64,000 nucleotides of DNA from Numidum massiliense (GTDB taxonomy: Bacteria > Bacillota > Bacilli > Thermoactinomycetales > Novibacillaceae): NCBI RefSeq assembly GCF_001375555.1, contig NZ_CTDZ01000009.1, positions 2,659,758 through 2,723,757 on the forward strand, given 5' to 3'. Positions 62,672-64,000 of this stretch are shown in pieces. A model generated the notes under the pieces. The model had not been told where the DNA came from and did not search any database. It was given only the letters and a program-made list of their open reading frames with translations. Both the position numbers and the translations under genes were made by a program. The number at the start of each line of letters is the position of its first letter. Position 1 is the first letter of the stretch.

Positions 62672-62950
62672 TCACGCTTTATAGTCAAAGATCTTGGACA
62701 TTCGTTCGTCTTTCGCAAACAAATCCTCGATGCTTTTCCTCATTTTACGTATGAGGCGTCGCCCTTGTCGCTTCTCAACATCCCTCCACAGCTGACTTAG
62801 CTTATAAATGGCAGCAGCGTCAGCCCCCCACTTCCCGAACCCGGGGGTTTTGTAGTCGTATCCACGATCTCATAGAACTCTTTCAAGTCGTTTTCGAGTG
62901 CCTGCAAATCTTCGATCACTTCTTTTTTGTGTGCGTCATCGATTACTATT
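62672..62950 (-). pseudogene. Frameshifted gene remnant of unknown family
   Basis: One frame reads VIDDAHKKEVIEDLQALEND, LKEFYEIVD; after a shift near 62850 the other reads GYDYKTPGFGKWGADAAAIY, KLSQLWRDVEKRQGRRLIRK and ends SKIFDYKA. The coherent helical pattern across both frames shows a real gene that broke. I do not recognise the family. Confidence 0.55.
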
Positions 62951-63020
62951 AAGCCCCTATAGTAACTTGGACATCACTAAACACTTTAAGTTATACTAGT
63001 GATGAAAGGGGCAGAATCAA

Positions 63021-63332
63021 ATGAAACGCCGTCAGTTCACCAAGGAATTTAAAATCCAAGTCGCAAAGGAAGCCATGGAGGTTGGTAACCAAGCGCTAGT
63101 TGCTCGCCGCTATGATCTCGGTTCTAACTTGCTTAACCGATGGGTTCGCGAATATAAGGACGGGCACTACGGGGACGTCCCGATCGAATCCGCCCAACCA
63201 CGCGAATTCAGTGATCTTGCTCAGGAAAATGATCAGCTAAAACGGTTGTTGGGCGAAAAGGATTTAGAAATTGCCATTTTGCGTGATCTTGTAAAAAAGC
63301 AGCACCCTCACTTGCTGAAAAGATTGAAGTAG
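63021..63332 (+). CDS. IS3-family transposase OrfA
   Basis: 103 residues: HTH (MKRRQFTKEFKIQVAKEAME, ALVARRYDLGSNLLNRWVRE) and a leucine-zipper segment (DLAQENDQLKRLLGEKDLEI). The slippery heptamer A AAA AAG is in frame at 63293-63299, allowing a -1 shift into OrfB to make the OrfAB transposase. Confidence 0.93.
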   Translation: MKRRQFTKEFKIQVAKEAMEVGNQALVARRYDLGSNLLNRWVREYKDGHYGDVPIESAQPREFSDLAQENDQLKRLLGEKDLEIAILRDLVKKQHPHLLKRLK

Positions 63333-64000
63333 CGGACAAGTGGATTTCTAAGGGATACCCGATCCAAACCGTTTTACGGATTGTCCACGTACCGCGTTCC
63401 ACCTATTACTATCAGAAACACTATCGGGTGAAGGAGAAGAAAGTAAGTGGGGGGAGACCGGCACCAGGTTACTCCTTCACAAACAGCGGGCAAAAAGTGT
63501 CCGACGAACAAATTAAAGAATGGCTTATGGAGCTCGTCTCGGGTGATGGCTACGCGTATGGGTACCGAAAATTAACGGTGGCGCTCCGTTCGACGTACGA
63601 TTTAGTCATTAATAAGAAAAAAGTGTACCGTCTCTGCAAACGGTTAGGCATCTTACTGCCGCAGCGACGGAAGCGAATCCGCCACCCTAGGCGCCTTGCA
63701 CGTAACCGCCTCGTTGAGCGATCGAATGAGCTGTGGGAAACAGACATCAAGTATGGGTACATTGCCGGAGAAAACCGCTTTTTCTTCCTGCTTTCCTACA
63801 TTGACGTTTATGACCGTTCGATTATTGACTATCATGTTGGATTAGCTTGCGAAGGTCAAGACGCTGTTCAGGTGCTACAACGAGCGCTTTCGACACGCGG
63901 GCTTCAGGAGGCACAAGAAAAGCCGATCATCCGGACGGACAATGGTCCACAGTTCGTATCTAAAGTATTCGAAGAAGCTTGTGAACACTACGGTTGTGAG
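63299..64000 (+). CDS. IS3-family transposase OrfB (cut by window edge)
   Basis: The -1 frame after the slippery site reads AAPSLAEKIEVADKWISKGY and is open to the window end. It contains the HTH_21 region GYAYGYRKLTVALRSTYDLV, RHPRRLARNRLVERSNELWE, and the rve catalytic core: first Asp in ELWETDIKYGYI and second Asp in IIRTDNGPQFVS. The catalytic Glu should lie beyond the edge. No stop or frameshift is seen, so the element may be active. Confidence 0.92.

Larger units (their letters stand above)
61960..63020. other. Long intergenic region before the IS3 element
   Basis: About 1 kb without an intact gene. Contains an isolated promoter at 62171-62198 and a frameshifted gene remnant at 62672-62950, described separately. 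The IS3-type element must begin between 62950 and 63000, but I cannot set its terminal repeat because the other end is outside the window. Confidence 0.55.

Overview
The window looks like a chromosome segment of a Gram-positive, low-to-moderate GC member of the Bacillota (class Bacilli). The signs are GGAGG-type ribosome binding sites with frequent TTG/GTG starts, sigma-A promoters, a licBCAH-like PTS operon, RRNPP-type regulators with exported propeptides, SinR-like XRE repressors, type VII-style toxin loci and a lipoprotein-dependent sugar ABC importer. I cannot name the species. No rRNA, tRNA or CRISPR array was seen.

Layout. 1-4.0 kb: a multidrug-type ABC exporter operon (permease, two ATPases, TetR) behind a promoter flanked by two identical TetR palindromes. 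4.2-11.1 kb: a DUF1648 membrane protein, then a fatty-acid/acyl-CoA set (acyl-CoA synthetase, APH-like kinase, FadR-like TetR, SDR, acyl-CoA dehydrogenase). 11.2-12.5 kb: a decayed copy of the toxin operon found intact at 41-44 kb. 12.9-14.2 kb: an orphan HTH-TPR receptor. 14.3-20.6 kb: beta-glucoside PTS operon with GH1 and GH4 6-phospho-beta-glucosidases and an RpiR regulator. 20.8-22.4 kb: HAD phosphatase and GntR/FadR regulator. 22.8-32.6 kb: a seven-gene sugar-uptake operon (TIM-barrel protein, FAD oxidoreductase, ROK repressor, binding protein, two permeases, DUF4127) and a divergent uncharacterised secreted protein; both promoters carry the same TTAGTAAA-type operator.

32.8-44.3 kb is an accessory island. 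The intact part reads, on the minus strand, DUF4176 protein, three small helical helpers, an LXG/pre-toxin effector with an HNH nuclease end, and its immunity gene. Downstream lies an array of N-terminally truncated toxin tails, each followed by its own immunity gene and then a strong hairpin. These tails share near-identical linker DNA with the complete effector, so they look like silent donor cassettes. The array decays leftward through IS256- and IS4-type insertions into fragments of toxins and immunity genes.

44.7-48.2 kb: two ornithine-cyclodeaminase-family paralogues and a gltS fragment. 48.5-50.9 kb: five XRE regulators, one frameshifted, with an array of evenly spaced operators resembling a broken phage/ICE switch. 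51.2-54.5 kb: two tandem receptor-propeptide quorum-sensing cassettes, the most interesting system here; each ends in a 38-residue exported peptide gene that is too short for usual gene callers. 54.6-62 kb: a type III restriction-modification system with intact Mod and Res but a collapsed helicase/DUF4391 pair, plus a DUF3841 protein. 63.0-64 kb: an IS3-family element with a -1 frameshift site, cut by the window edge.
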